Positions 15,305 through 22,559 of a stretch of DNA of 41,595 nucleotides are shown here, piece after piece. The position numbers were made by a program, and so were the translations under genes. The notes under the pieces were generated by a model. That model saw only the letters and a program-made list of their open reading frames with translations, was not told where the DNA came from and ran no database searches. How positions within the stretch are numbered: position 1 is the first letter of the stretch; each line of letters starts with the position of its first letter. The stretch is from Asanoa siamensis (GTDB lineage: Bacteria > Actinomycetota > Actinomycetes > Mycobacteriales > Micromonosporaceae): the NCBI RefSeq assembly GCF_016862555.1, contig NZ_BONE01000069.1:1-41595 (forward strand), written 5' to 3'.

Positions 15305-15728
15305 CGAGGTACGCGACCAGCTCGCCGAGCTTGCTGGTCCAGCCCTCCGTGTTGCCGCGGTAGGCCGACTTGTGCTCGCCGTCGTCGGGCACCTGCGCGA
15401 AGCCGGTCTCGACCACGGTCAGGGTGGTGCCGGTGGCCGTCGGCTCCAGCGTGAACTCGACGTAGGTGCGGCGCGGGTCGCCGGCCGGCAGGCCATAGAT
15501 GGGCCAGGTGTAGGCGAAGATGCGCGGCGGCTCGATCCGCTCGATCGTCAGCGTGGCGGTGCCGCCGCTGTCCCAGGAAAGCGTGGCCTGGCCGCCGACC
15601 CGCAGGTCGACCTCGGCGCGCTGCCCGAACCAGGTGCCCAGGCCCTCGGCGGTGGTCAGCGCGGCCCAGACGCGCTCCGGTCGGTGGGCGAGCTCCAAGG
15701 TGCGCTCGATCCGGTCGGGAAATGCCAT
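15291..15728 (-). CDS. SRPBCC (AHSA1/START-like) protein
   Basis: 145 residues. ATG 15728 is chosen because GGAG is 6 nt upstream; a GTG directly before it (15731) is too close. The fold markers are IERTLELAHRPERVWAALTTAEGLGTWFG, VDLRVGGQATLSW, LTIERIEPPRIFAYTWP, YVEFTLEPTATGTTLTVVETGF and the C-terminal helix GWTSKLGELVAYLDG. AHSA1-like proteins bind small hydrophobic ligands or assist proteins; the ligand is unknown. It is the promoter-proximal gene of an operon with ArsR and a degraded second SRPBCC, an order common in actinobacteria. Confidence 0.92.
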   Translation of the reverse strand: MAFPDRIERTLELAHRPERVWAALTTAEGLGTWFGQRAEVDLRVGGQATLSWDSGGTATLTIERIEPPRIFAYTWPIYGLPAGDPRRTYVEFTLEPTATGTTLTVVETGFAQVPDDGEHKSAYRGNTEGWTSKLGELVAYLDGQA

Positions 15729-15743
15729 CACGATCTCCTTATA

Positions 15744-15793
15744 GCAACCATTCGGTTGCCACCAACGCTATAGCAACCTTTTGGTTGCGTCAA
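15744..15793 (-). promoter_or_regulatory. Promoter and twin ArsR operators of SRPBCC operon
   Basis: Two 16-bp perfect inverted repeats with identical arms, GCAACC-N4-GGTTGC, lie at 15744-15759 and 15773-15788, centres 29 bp apart, each flanked by the same TATA. On the coding strand a -35 box TTGACG (15793-15788) and a -10 box TAGCGT (15770-15765) are 17 bp apart. The distal repeat thus fills the spacer and the proximal one covers the leader just before the ribosome site. Two copies of GTCAACCC (15789-15804) duplicate the -35 sequence. Confidence 0.8.
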
Positions 15794-15805
15794 CCCGTCA
15801 ACCCG

Positions 15806-16987
15806 TCAGCTCGTCGCTACGGGCAGCGTGGTGTAGCCGCGCAGCACGAGCCGGTCCCGGCGCTCGGGCTCGCCGGCCAGGCGCAGGTCGGGCCGCATGG
15901 CGAGCAGCAGCGGGAAGGCGACCTGCGCCTCCAAGCGGGCCAGCGGTGCGCCGAGGCAGTAGTGGGCGCCGCCACCGAACGAGACCGGCTGGATGCCGGG
16001 CCGATCGGGGTCGAACCGGTGCGGGTCCGGATAGCGGGCCGGGTCGCGGTTGGCGGCTCCCAGCAGCAGGGTCAGCTCACTCCCCGGCTTGATCCGCACG
16101 CCGTCGACGTCCAGCGGCGCGGCCGCGAACCGGGCGGCGAGCTGCACGGGTGAGTCGTAGCGAAGGATCTCCTCGACGAACGCGGGCGCGAGCTCCGGGC
16201 CGGCGCGCAGCCGGGCGGCCTGCTCGGGCCGCTCCAGCAGGATCCGCAGGCCGGTGCCGAGCAGGTTGGTGGTGGTCTCGAACCCGGCGACGAGCAGCAG
16301 CACGAGGTTGGCGAGCAGTTCGGCGCCGGTCAGGTCGCCGTTCTCGGCGAGCGCGCTGGTCAGATCCTCGCGGGGCGCCCGTCGACGCGCGGCGACGAGC
16401 CCGGTGAAGTAGTCCTCGAGCTCCCGCCCGGCCACGTCGGCGAGCCGCATCTCCTCCTCGGTGCTGATCGGCTCGAGCACGACGGTCAGGTCGGCGGCGC
16501 GCTGCCGGAACCACGGCCGGTCCGCGTCGGGGATGCCGAGCAGAGCGCAGATCACCCCGATGGGCAAGGGGTACGCGAACGCGCTCATGAAGTCGGCCCG
16601 CGCCGGCATACTCTCGATCAGCTCGGTGGCCTGCGCGGCGATGACGTCCCGCATACCGGCGACCCGCCGCGCGGTGAAGGTGGCGGCCGCGGCCCGGCGT
16701 ACCCGCGTGTGGTCCGGCGGGTTGGTCTGCAACATGGACAGCACGATGGACGCGACACCACGGTTCTCCCGCCAGCCGGGCCAGAACCCGTCGTAGTCGG
16801 CGGCGTCCGCGGCCCGCAGCCCGGGCTCGCGCAGCAGGCGGCTGACCAGCTCGTGGGAGGTGACGAACCATCGCCCGTCCAGGGCCTGGAAGAAGGGAGC
16901 GTGGGCCCGGATCACGTCGTACGCCGGATAGGGATCATCCCGCCCCTCAGGCGTGAACAACGACCCGAGCGCCGTCTGATAATCCAT
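15806..16987 (-). CDS. Cytochrome P450
   Basis: 393 residues from ATG 16987, preferred over the ATG at 16993 because GGAGG is 8 nt upstream of the former and only 2 nt from the latter. The I-helix oxygen-binding motif VAGFETTTN, the ExxR motif (E273-R276 in EEILRYDS), and the heme loop FGGGAHYCLGAPLARLEA with the proximal C344 are intact. Length and the soluble N-terminus fit bacterial class I P450s needing ferredoxin and a reductase, neither of which is adjacent. DHTRVRRAAAATFTARRV is the usual C-helix region. Substrate cannot be told. It precedes the ArsR operon on the same strand, but that operon has its own promoter. A near-palindrome at 17022-17042 may be its operator. Confidence 0.95.
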   Translation of the reverse strand: MDYQTALGSLFTPEGRDDPYPAYDVIRAHAPFFQALDGRWFVTSHELVSRLLREPGLRAADAADYDGFWPGWRENRGVASIVLSMLQTNPPDHTRVRRAAAATFTARRVAGMRDVIAAQATELIESMPARADFMSAFAYPLPIGVICALLGIPDADRPWFRQRAADLTVVLEPISTEEEMRLADVAGRELEDYFTGLVAARRRAPREDLTSALAENGDLTGAELLANLVLLLVAGFETTTNLLGTGLRILLERPEQAARLRAGPELAPAFVEEILRYDSPVQLAARFAAAPLDVDGVRIKPGSELTLLLGAANRDPARYPDPHRFDPDRPGIQPVSFGGGAHYCLGAPLARLEAQVAFPLLLAMRPDLRLAGEPERRDRLVLRGYTTLPVATS

Positions 16988-17021
16988 CGTCATGTCCTCC
17001 CCGTCTGGCTTCGCTCTCCGC

Positions 17022-17042
17022 ATCATGCCCGCGCGGGATGAT
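17022..17042. promoter_or_regulatory. Near-palindrome upstream of P450 gene
   Basis: ATCAT-G-CCCGC / GCGGG-ATGAT is a 20-base palindrome with one extra G in the left half, 35 bp upstream of the P450 start. Position and symmetry suit a repressor site; no regulator gene adjoins. Confidence 0.4.
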
Positions 17043-17114
17043 CGCCGCCGTCCGTCGCGACGCGCGCCGGCCCGGGCCACCGGGTACGGAGCCCGAGCCG
17101 GCACGCGCGGGAAG

Positions 17115-17720
17115 CTAACGGGGGTCGCGCCACATCGGGTAGAGCGACGGGCCACCCTCCGGCAGGTCGATCGTCGTGTCCAGGCGCTGGAAGCCGAGCC
17201 GCTCGTAGAGGGCGGCGTTGCGCAGCGTGCTGGCCTCGAGGTACGCGGGCGTGCCGGTCGCGTCGAGCTCGGCGAGCCGGTGCTTGAGCAGCACGGAGCC
17301 CACGCCGGTGCCCTGGTGGTCGGGGTGCACGGCGATGAACGGCAGGTACGCGTGGCTGCGATCGTGCGGGTGCCCGGCGGTCATCAGGTCGTCCAGCACG
17401 CCGACGCGCTTGAGCGTCTCCGGGTCCAGCCCGGCCTCGAACGCGGCGCCCATCCCACCGTCGTCCGGCTGCGCCGCGTCGACGTCCACGTCGAGCCAGA
17501 GCGTGAGTCCCTTGTGACCGTCGACGGTGTGCGCCTGGCCGCCGGCCAGCGCCAGGTCCACGAAGGCGCCGAAGAAGACCAGGTGCTCGGCGTACCGCCG
17601 GGCCTCGTCCCGGAAGATCCAGTCAGCGATCGGGTCGGCCATGAACGCCTCCGCGATCACCGACTTGAGCGCCGGCACGTCGGCGTCGGTGGCAGTGCGT
17701 ACACGAGGGGTCGTCGACAC
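17115..17720 (-). CDS. GNAT family N-acetyltransferase
   Basis: 201 residues from GTG 17720 with AGGAG 5 nt upstream. VRTATDADVPALKSVIAEAFMADPIADWIF opens the fold. AYLPFIAVHPDHQGTGVGSVLLKHRLAELD is strand 4 with the acetyl-CoA loop (HQGTGVG), and PAYLEASTLRNAALYERLGF is the final GNAT signature. The N-terminal ADPIADWIFRD pattern is typical of a group found next to drug-resistance or secondary-metabolite genes, but the substrate is unknown. A perfect 23-bp palindrome lies 31 bp upstream (17752-17774) and could regulate it. The P450 gene lies about 130 bp downstream on the same strand. Confidence 0.9.
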   Translation of the reverse strand: MSTTPRVRTATDADVPALKSVIAEAFMADPIADWIFRDEARRYAEHLVFFGAFVDLALAGGQAHTVDGHKGLTLWLDVDVDAAQPDDGGMGAAFEAGLDPETLKRVGVLDDLMTAGHPHDRSHAYLPFIAVHPDHQGTGVGSVLLKHRLAELDATGTPAYLEASTLRNAALYERLGFQRLDTTIDLPEGGPSLYPMWRDPR

Positions 17721-17751
17721 AAAGTCTCCTGTGGGTCCTGGATGGAACGTC

Positions 17752-17774
17752 GCCGGGCCCGGTCCGGGCCCGGC
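17752..17774. promoter_or_regulatory. Perfect 23-bp palindrome upstream of GNAT gene
   Basis: GCCGGGCCCGG (17752-17762), a central T, and the exact reverse complement (17764-17774). Each arm contains the self-complementary CCGGGCCCGG, so it is also a direct repeat. It is either an operator or a 5' hairpin of the acetyltransferase mRNA. Confidence 0.45.
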
Positions 17775-17948
17775 TGTCGAGTCTGGACCATCACGCCACG
17801 GCTTGGCGACCGGCCCCCGGTGTGCGGCGGCTCACTTCTACGGCTTACCGCTGACGAGGAGGCACCATGGCACCGCAGTAGTTTCGGTCACTGCCCGCAG
17901 CCGACTGCGCCTTGCGCTGCGCATCGGGGTGTGTGGAGAACCACCAGT

Positions 17949-17985
17949 GGTACGGCCGGTGCACGTGCGCGACACCGGCCGTACC
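17949..17985 (-). terminator. Hairpin downstream of DUF1963-like gene
   Basis: GGTACGGCCGGTG (17949-17961) and CACCGGCCGTACC (17973-17985) form a perfect 13-bp stem with an 11-nt loop, about 40 bp past the stop of the DUF1963-like gene. There is no T-tract. Confidence 0.6.
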
Positions 17986-18026
17986 TGCCCCGGAGAGGAC
18001 GAAAATCAGGCTAGAGGCCTACCATT

Positions 18027-18827
18027 TCACTTCACTTTCACACTCAGGCTGTGATGCCGCCCCAGGGTTGGTCGTGCTCCGGCTTCCCATGTCGCCACCG
18101 CGGCGTCGAAGTCGACTTGCAGCAGCAGGACCCAGCGCCGGGCTTCGAGTTGCCACAACGGGCTCTCGGGAGCGAGCCGCTCGCCAAGGACAGCACCCAC
18201 CACCTGCGATACGACGTCGCCCTGACAGGTCATTGGGTATCCGCCGATCTGATGACGGACGCAAAGTCCAGCGAGCGCGATGGCGGCGTCGCCCACCGCG
18301 CCGAACGCGTCCGGAAAGTCCGCGAAGACGGCCCACCACACCGGCTGCTCCCACGTCGCCGCTGAGGCCGCCTGCCGGGCCCGCAACGGAACCTCGTCGT
18401 ACGGCCGTAACGGCGCAAGCGCCGATAACCGCTCGGTCGGGGTGCTCGCCGGCACGTAGATGATCCGGGCACCGGCCTGAGTCGATGGATGGTCGAGGTC
18501 GATGAAGAGGTCGCCATCGACCTGACCGTCGTAACAGAAGAACAGCAGTTGACCGTCCTCGGGCAGAGTCAGGCCGACATCCGCAGCCCGGACCGTCGAG
18601 CACTCGATGGCCGCAAGGAAACTGAGTGGTCCGACGCCGTCCCATTCTGGCCACGGCATCCCCCGCGGCACGAGCGGGTCGCCACCGAGCCTGCCCACCA
18701 CGAACCCATCGGCGTCGTCACCTGCGCGCAGATGAAGGGCGGGGAGCAACAACCCGTCCCAGACAGTGGCCACCTCGGCCGGCAACACGGCCCGGGCCTG
18801 TGCGAGATGCTGGTCATCGACTGACAA
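18027..18827 (-). CDS. DUF1963 (YwqG-like) protein with atypical C-terminus
   Basis: 266 residues from TTG 18827, chosen because AGGA lies 9 nt upstream; the frame is open further. Family markers: VVGRLGGDPLVPRGMPWPEWDGVGPLSFLAAIEC, LPEDGQLLFFCYDGQ, a middle with ARIIYVPA and the C-terminal WVLLLQVDFD. Normal members continue after the LLQ-D strand with a segment near LYFWI and RFD..W. Here the sequence instead runs ATWEAGARPTLGRHHSLSVK and stops, so about 25 residues look lost or replaced. DUF1963 is of unknown function and common in polymorphic-toxin surroundings, but none is visible. The gene appears lower in G+C than its neighbours, which may reflect a separate origin. Confidence 0.75.
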   Translation of the reverse strand: MSVDDQHLAQARAVLPAEVATVWDGLLLPALHLRAGDDADGFVVGRLGGDPLVPRGMPWPEWDGVGPLSFLAAIECSTVRAADVGLTLPEDGQLLFFCYDGQVDGDLFIDLDHPSTQAGARIIYVPASTPTERLSALAPLRPYDEVPLRARQAASAATWEQPVWWAVFADFPDAFGAVGDAAIALAGLCVRHQIGGYPMTCQGDVVSQVVGAVLGERLAPESPLWQLEARRWVLLLQVDFDAAVATWEAGARPTLGRHHSLSVKVK

Positions 18828-19056
18828 ATGCGAAGGTCCTAACCGGTCTGCGGCATGGCCACCCAACCAGCCGGCTCGGTTGCCGCCTCGTCCATCGTCG
18901 CCGCCCCAGCCGGAACCACGGCGACAACGTCAGGCCTAGCGTCGGCACTGACAAACGCCTTTCACCTCGCGGCGCGGAAGAACCCTCGGCCGGCCTCCTC
19001 GCGACGCCGACCGAGTGACGGAGCTGGGAGCAGGGGAAGGTCGAAAGCCTGGCGGC

Positions 19057-20184
19057 TCAGGCGGCCGCCATTCTTGTGATGGCCGCCTCCAGAATCTCCG
19101 CGCTCGTGCCGAAGTTGAGGCGGACGTAGCCGCTGCCTTCCGTGCCGAAGCGCGGGCCCGGCTCCAAGGCCACGCGAGCCCGCTCGTAGAACAGCTCGTG
19201 GGGCTCCGTCCCCGCGCCAAGCGCTGTGCAGTCGAGCCACGCCAGGAACGTCGCCTCTGGTGCGCGCCAGGCGACGGTCGGAAGGCGCTCGACCAACAGG
19301 CGACCGAGCAGCGCGCGCCGGTCGTCGAGCGTGGCGAGGAGCAGATCCAACCACGACACACCCTCGGTGTACGCGGCGACGCTGGCCAGCACCCCGAAGT
19401 GCCCGATCCGCCACGGGCTGTCCGGCGGCAGGCGGTCGACGACGGCGGCCATCTCCGGCGACGCGGTGACGATCGTGCCGCACTTGAGGCCGGCCAGGTT
19501 CCAGGCCTTGCTGGTGGAGACGAGGCTGACCGCCACGGCCGCCGCGCCCGGGACGGTGAGGATCGGGGTGAAGGTGGCGCCGGGCAGCACCAGCGGCGCG
19601 TGGATCTCGTCGCTCAACACCGGGACGGCGTGAGCCGTGGCCAGGCGCACGACCTCGGCCAACTCGTCGGGGGTGTGCACGCGGCCGACGGGGTTGTGCG
19701 GGTTGCACAGCAGGAACGCGGCGGGCCGGGTGGCGAACGCGCGCTCGAGGCCGGGCAGGTCGAGCCGCCCGTCGACCAGCGGCACCTCGTGCAGCCGCGC
19801 GCCGGCCTCGGGCACCCAGTCGAAGAACGGCGGGTAGACCGGCGGGCAGATCACCACGGGGTCGCCGGGTCGGGCGAGGGCGCGCAGGATCTCGACGACA
19901 CCCACGCCGACGTCGGTCACGGCGGTCACGCCGGCGGGGTCGATCTCCCAGCCCCACCGCCGGCCGGCGAACTCCTTCAGCGCTTCGGCGAGCACCGGCA
20001 CCGGCGCGGGATAGCCGGCGTCGGACCGCTCGACCGCGTCATGCAGCGCGGCCTGGATCGGCGGCGCGAGGTCGAAGTCCATCTCGGCGACGGGCAGCGG
20101 CAGCATGTCGTCGGCGTGGTAGCGCCACTTCGCGCTGCGCCGCTTCCGCAGCGTCTCGATCGGGGCGACAGGCAGGAGATCCAT
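19057..20184 (-). CDS. PLP-dependent aminotransferase, MalY/PatB-type C-S lyase
   Basis: 375 residues from ATG 20184. PIETLRKRRSAKWRYHADDMLPLPVAEMDFDLAPPI is the signature start of the MalY/PatB group of cystathionine beta-lyases. VTDVGVGVVEIL, FLLCNPHNPVGRVHT (substrate carboxylate/aspartate region), VLSDEIHAPLVLPG and VSTSKAWNLAGLKCG with K226 as the pyridoxal-phosphate lysine follow, then YVRLNFGTS near the end with the carboxylate-binding arginine. It would cleave cystathionine or related C-S bonds. No methionine genes adjoin. No clear ribosome site is seen, suggesting a leaderless or weak start. It diverges from the membrane protein at 20252. Confidence 0.9.
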   Translation of the reverse strand: MDLLPVAPIETLRKRRSAKWRYHADDMLPLPVAEMDFDLAPPIQAALHDAVERSDAGYPAPVPVLAEALKEFAGRRWGWEIDPAGVTAVTDVGVGVVEILRALARPGDPVVICPPVYPPFFDWVPEAGARLHEVPLVDGRLDLPGLERAFATRPAAFLLCNPHNPVGRVHTPDELAEVVRLATAHAVPVLSDEIHAPLVLPGATFTPILTVPGAAAVAVSLVSTSKAWNLAGLKCGTIVTASPEMAAVVDRLPPDSPWRIGHFGVLASVAAYTEGVSWLDLLLATLDDRRALLGRLLVERLPTVAWRAPEATFLAWLDCTALGAGTEPHELFYERARVALEPGPRFGTEGSGYVRLNFGTSAEILEAAITRMAAA

Positions 20185-20251
20185 GGTGGCCAGGGTGCCA
20201 GGATCGGCCGTACGCCGCAGGGGTGGACCGGGCTTTGTAGGGTTCGTGATC

Positions 20252-20683
20252 ATGGTGTTCCTGTTGCTGCTGCTCGCCTCCCTGGTCGGTGCGGTCGTGG
20301 CGGTGGTGCTCACGGTGCGTGGGGTCCGCGGGCTCGACCGGCGCCTGCGCGGGATCGCGCTGCTGGCCGCGGCGGGGGCGGTCGCGGTCTACACGTGGGG
20401 GCTGCTGCACGTGACCTACGCGGTCCTGCGGGCCGAGGACGGGGGCACGGGCTCGTCGCCGGTCGAGCCCTGCCGCAAGGCCGGATCGCAGCGGGCCGAC
20501 CACGTCATCGGGTACGGCGTCAGCTATGTCCCACTCGACGTCACGTGCCACCTGAGCGACGGCGGTTCCTATCGGGCGTCATCGGTGCCGGGCTGGGTGA
20601 ACCCGGCGGCGGGAGTGCTCGCCCTGACCTCGGCCGCGACGGGCATCGCCGCGAGCACCCGAACGCGCGCCCACACAGGATGA
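20252..20683 (+). CDS. Small membrane protein of unknown function
   Basis: 143 residues from ATG 20252 (AGGG 9 nt upstream; a GTG at 20246 is too close). Three hydrophobic segments: MVFLLLLLASLVGAVVAVVL at the start, GIALLAAAGAVAVYTWGLLH (about 36-60), and NPAAGVLALTSAATGIAA near the end. Between the last two is a soluble loop with two cysteines (EPCRKAG and VTCHLSDGG) that could form a disulfide outside the cell. Both reading-frame quality and third-position G+C support a real gene. No family recognised. It converges with the SDR gene 12 bp away. Confidence 0.65.
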   Translation: MVFLLLLLASLVGAVVAVVLTVRGVRGLDRRLRGIALLAAAGAVAVYTWGLLHVTYAVLRAEDGGTGSSPVEPCRKAGSQRADHVIGYGVSYVPLDVTCHLSDGGSYRASSVPGWVNPAAGVLALTSAATGIAASTRTRAHTG

Positions 20684-20695
20684 ACGCACCGTGGG

Positions 20696-21484
20696 TCAGG
20701 GTGTCGCAGGTGGGGTCAGGTCGCGTGAGGCGCGGGCTATCACCGCGATCGCGGTGCGGCGTGGGAGCAGGCGGGACATCAGCGCCGAGGAGACCCGCAT
20801 TCCCAGACCGGGGACCACGCGCGGGCCGCGGCCCAGGCCGCGTAACGCTGCTTTCGCCACCTGGTCCGGGGTCTGGGTGCCCGGTGCTCGGCGGGTCTTC
20901 GCGCCCGCGAGGTTCGGGGTGGAGACCGCGCCGGCCAGGCAGGTGAGGACGTCGACGCCCGTGCCGCGGAGTTCCGCCCAGAGGCCCTCGGCGAGGATGG
21001 TGCCGAATGCCTTCGTCGCGGCGTACACGCTGATCGGTGGGGAGCCCTGCAGCCCCGCCAGCGATGACATGACGACGAAGCCGCCGCGGCCGCGGCTCAC
21101 CATCGGTGGCAGGAACTGGTGGGCCAGCGCCAACGGCATCCAGCAGTTGAGGTCGACGGCGCGGCGGGTGCCGGTCGGGTCCATGTCGACGAAGCGGCCG
21201 ATCGGGGAATATGCCGCGTTCGCCACCACCAGGCCGATCTCGAGCGCGGCGGTCGCGTCCGTCAGCGCCCGCAAGCCGTCCTCGGTCGAGAGGTCGGCGG
21301 CGACCGTCACGGTCGAGGTCGGCAGCGTCGCGGCGAGTGCCTTCAGCGGCTCCGGCCGGCGGGCGGCGAGGACCACGTTCAGGCCGCTCGCGGCGAGGTG
21401 GTGCGCGAAGGCCGCGCCGAGGCCCTCCGACGCGCCGGCGACCAGCGCCCACGGGCCGTAGCGGGCCGCGAAGCCGCGCCTCAC
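20696..21484 (-). CDS. Short-chain dehydrogenase/reductase
   Basis: 262 residues from GTG 21484. WALVAGASEGLGAAFAHHLA is the NAD(P)-binding glycine motif, with NVVLAARRPEPL ending in the Arg-rich NADPH-preferring turn. VVANAAYSPIG corresponds to the NNAG strand, and VVMSSLAGLQGSPPISVYAATKAF carries the catalytic Ser and YxxxK. It reduces or oxidises an unknown alcohol/ketone. The start overlaps the stop of the EXPERA gene by 4 bp (GTGA), so the two are translationally coupled. Together with the EXPERA protein, whose relatives include sterol isomerase-like proteins, a lipid or terpenoid substrate is conceivable, but this is inference only. Confidence 0.92.
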   Translation of the reverse strand: MRRGFAARYGPWALVAGASEGLGAAFAHHLAASGLNVVLAARRPEPLKALAATLPTSTVTVAADLSTEDGLRALTDATAALEIGLVVANAAYSPIGRFVDMDPTGTRRAVDLNCWMPLALAHQFLPPMVSRGRGGFVVMSSLAGLQGSPPISVYAATKAFGTILAEGLWAELRGTGVDVLTCLAGAVSTPNLAGAKTRRAPGTQTPDQVAKAALRGLGRGPRVVPGLGMRVSSALMSRLLPRRTAIAVIARASRDLTPPATP

Positions 21485-22071
21485 GCCGGCACCGCCGGCT
21501 CGGTCGGCCCCGCCGGCTCGGTCGGCCCCGCCGGCTCGGTCGGCCCCGCCGGCTGCGTTGGCTTCCTCGGCTCCGCAAGCCTCGTGAACGGGCGCTCGCG
21601 CCGCATCCGCCACATCATCAGGAACGGGGTGATCAGCCACGCGGCGTTCGCGGCCAGCACGATCGCGAAGTTGGGCGCCGGCGTGACGCCGTACCTCTCG
21701 TCCATCAGAATGATCAGCACGTTGGCGAGCATCGTGCCCGACCAGACCAGCGCCGGCACCTTGATCCAGTCGCGCCCGCGGACGAAGGCGTACAGGGCGA
21801 AGAAGTAGAACGGGCCGAAGAAGATCAGATCGATCCAGATCGTCATCTGCCAGAACGGCGGCCGGGCGAGCAGCAGCGGGTCGAAGTTCTCGCCCCACCA
21901 GTGCACGAGGTCGATCGCCGGCGCCGGCGGCCAGATCGGATAGTCGAAGTTGGCCGGGTCGGCGACCACGATCTGCTCCAGGTCGACGATGTACGTGATG
22001 ACGGTCGCGTTGACCGCGAAGAACGCGATGAAGAAGATGTCGTACGGGCGCTGGCGCAGCGGCACGCTCAT
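21481..22071 (-). CDS. EXPERA-domain (EBP/TMEM97-like) membrane protein
   Basis: 196 residues from ATG 22071. RPYDIFFIAFFAVNATVITYIVDLEQIV opens with the Arg-Pro and acidic residues typical of EXPERA TM1, followed by WGENFDPLLLARPPFWQMTIWIDLIFFGPFYFFALYAF, a third helix with MLANVLIILMDE, and a fourth (IVLAANAAWLITPFLMM). In eukaryotes the domain occurs in sterol isomerase EBP and TMEM97/sigma-2 receptor; bacterial members are uncharacterised. The C-terminus is a cytoplasmic tail of PTEPAG repeats encoded by a perfect 18-bp tandem repeat (21497-21550). Transcription order is MmcQ-like, EXPERA, SDR with gaps of 39 bp and a 4-bp overlap, so likely one operon. Confidence 0.8.
   Translation of the reverse strand: MSVPLRQRPYDIFFIAFFAVNATVITYIVDLEQIVVADPANFDYPIWPPAPAIDLVHWWGENFDPLLLARPPFWQMTIWIDLIFFGPFYFFALYAFVRGRDWIKVPALVWSGTMLANVLIILMDERYGVTPAPNFAIVLAANAAWLITPFLMMWRMRRERPFTRLAEPRKPTQPAGPTEPAGPTEPAGPTEPAVPA
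21497..21550. repeat. Perfect 18-bp tandem repeat, three copies
   Basis: Unit GGCTCGGTCGGCCCCGCC at 21497-21514, 21515-21532 and 21533-21550, identical in all three, with a partial fourth after 21550. It encodes repeated Pro-Thr-Glu-Pro-Ala-Gly at the C-terminus of the EXPERA protein. Because 18 is a multiple of three, copy changes would keep the frame. Confidence 0.92.
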
Positions 22072-22110
22072 GCGACCGATCCTGGCCGCGCGGGCCGGAT
22101 GCGACAAGAT

Positions 22111-22476
22111 CTATGCGTCCAGATCCTTGGCGAGATCCGCGGGCGCCCGCATGCGCCACGCGTCGGTGACGAGCTCGGCCAGCCGGGCGGGAGTCGCCCG
22201 GGCGAGACGGAGCATGACCAGCGGCAGCCCATCGTACTCCGGCGTCGTGAAGAACAGGTCCGGCTCCCCCAGCAGAAGCGCCTGCTTCTCGGCCTCGTCG
22301 CCGACGAACAGCACTGCGACGTCGGTACGGATGACGCGCCGCCGGCCCGGCTCGCGCTCGGGATAGGACCAGACGAAGCCCTTGTCGCCGACCCGGAAGT
22401 CGAAGCCCTCGCTGTCGATCTCGACGACGTGCGGCAAGGCCAGCGCCAGCGCACGCACATCGTCGGCGTCAGCCAC
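22111..22476 (-). CDS. MmcQ/YjbR family protein
   Basis: 121 residues from GTG 22476, chosen because GAAGG sits 7 nt upstream; a GTG at 22506 has no ribosome site. ADDVRALALALPHVVEIDSEGFDFRVGDKGFVWSYPE is the characteristic start of the MmcQ/YjbR fold (a double-wing-like alpha/beta domain), then VAVLFVGDEAEKQALLLGEPDLFFTTPEYDGLPLVMLRL and LAELVTDAWRMRAPADLAKDL at the end. Members are often called DNA-binding-like, but function is not established. It is the first gene of the probable MmcQ-EXPERA-SDR operon. Confidence 0.88.
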   Translation of the reverse strand: MADADDVRALALALPHVVEIDSEGFDFRVGDKGFVWSYPEREPGRRRVIRTDVAVLFVGDEAEKQALLLGEPDLFFTTPEYDGLPLVMLRLARATPARLAELVTDAWRMRAPADLAKDLDA

Positions 22477-22559
22477 GGCGGGGCCTTCGTTGTCGCATGT
22501 GGACACTGTACGGGTCGCCCTGTCGTCGGGCGCGTCGCCCTACCGGTAGCCTGCCGTCC

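Larger units (their letters stand above)
17721..18026. other. Gene-free stretch with two strong hairpins
   Basis: It holds the 17752-17774 palindrome, the 17949-17985 hairpin and, on the plus strand, GAGGAGG followed 4 nt later by ATG GCA CCG CAG TAG (17867-17881). Beyond that amber codon the frame encodes cysteines spaced C-x3-C-x3-C-x9-C-x-C. No convincing gene was found. Confidence 0.5.

Noticed and set aside
19015-20946. 643-codon plus-strand frame opposite the MalY-like gene
   Set aside because: Low-complexity Arg/Gly/Ala product spanning several real genes; no ribosome site.
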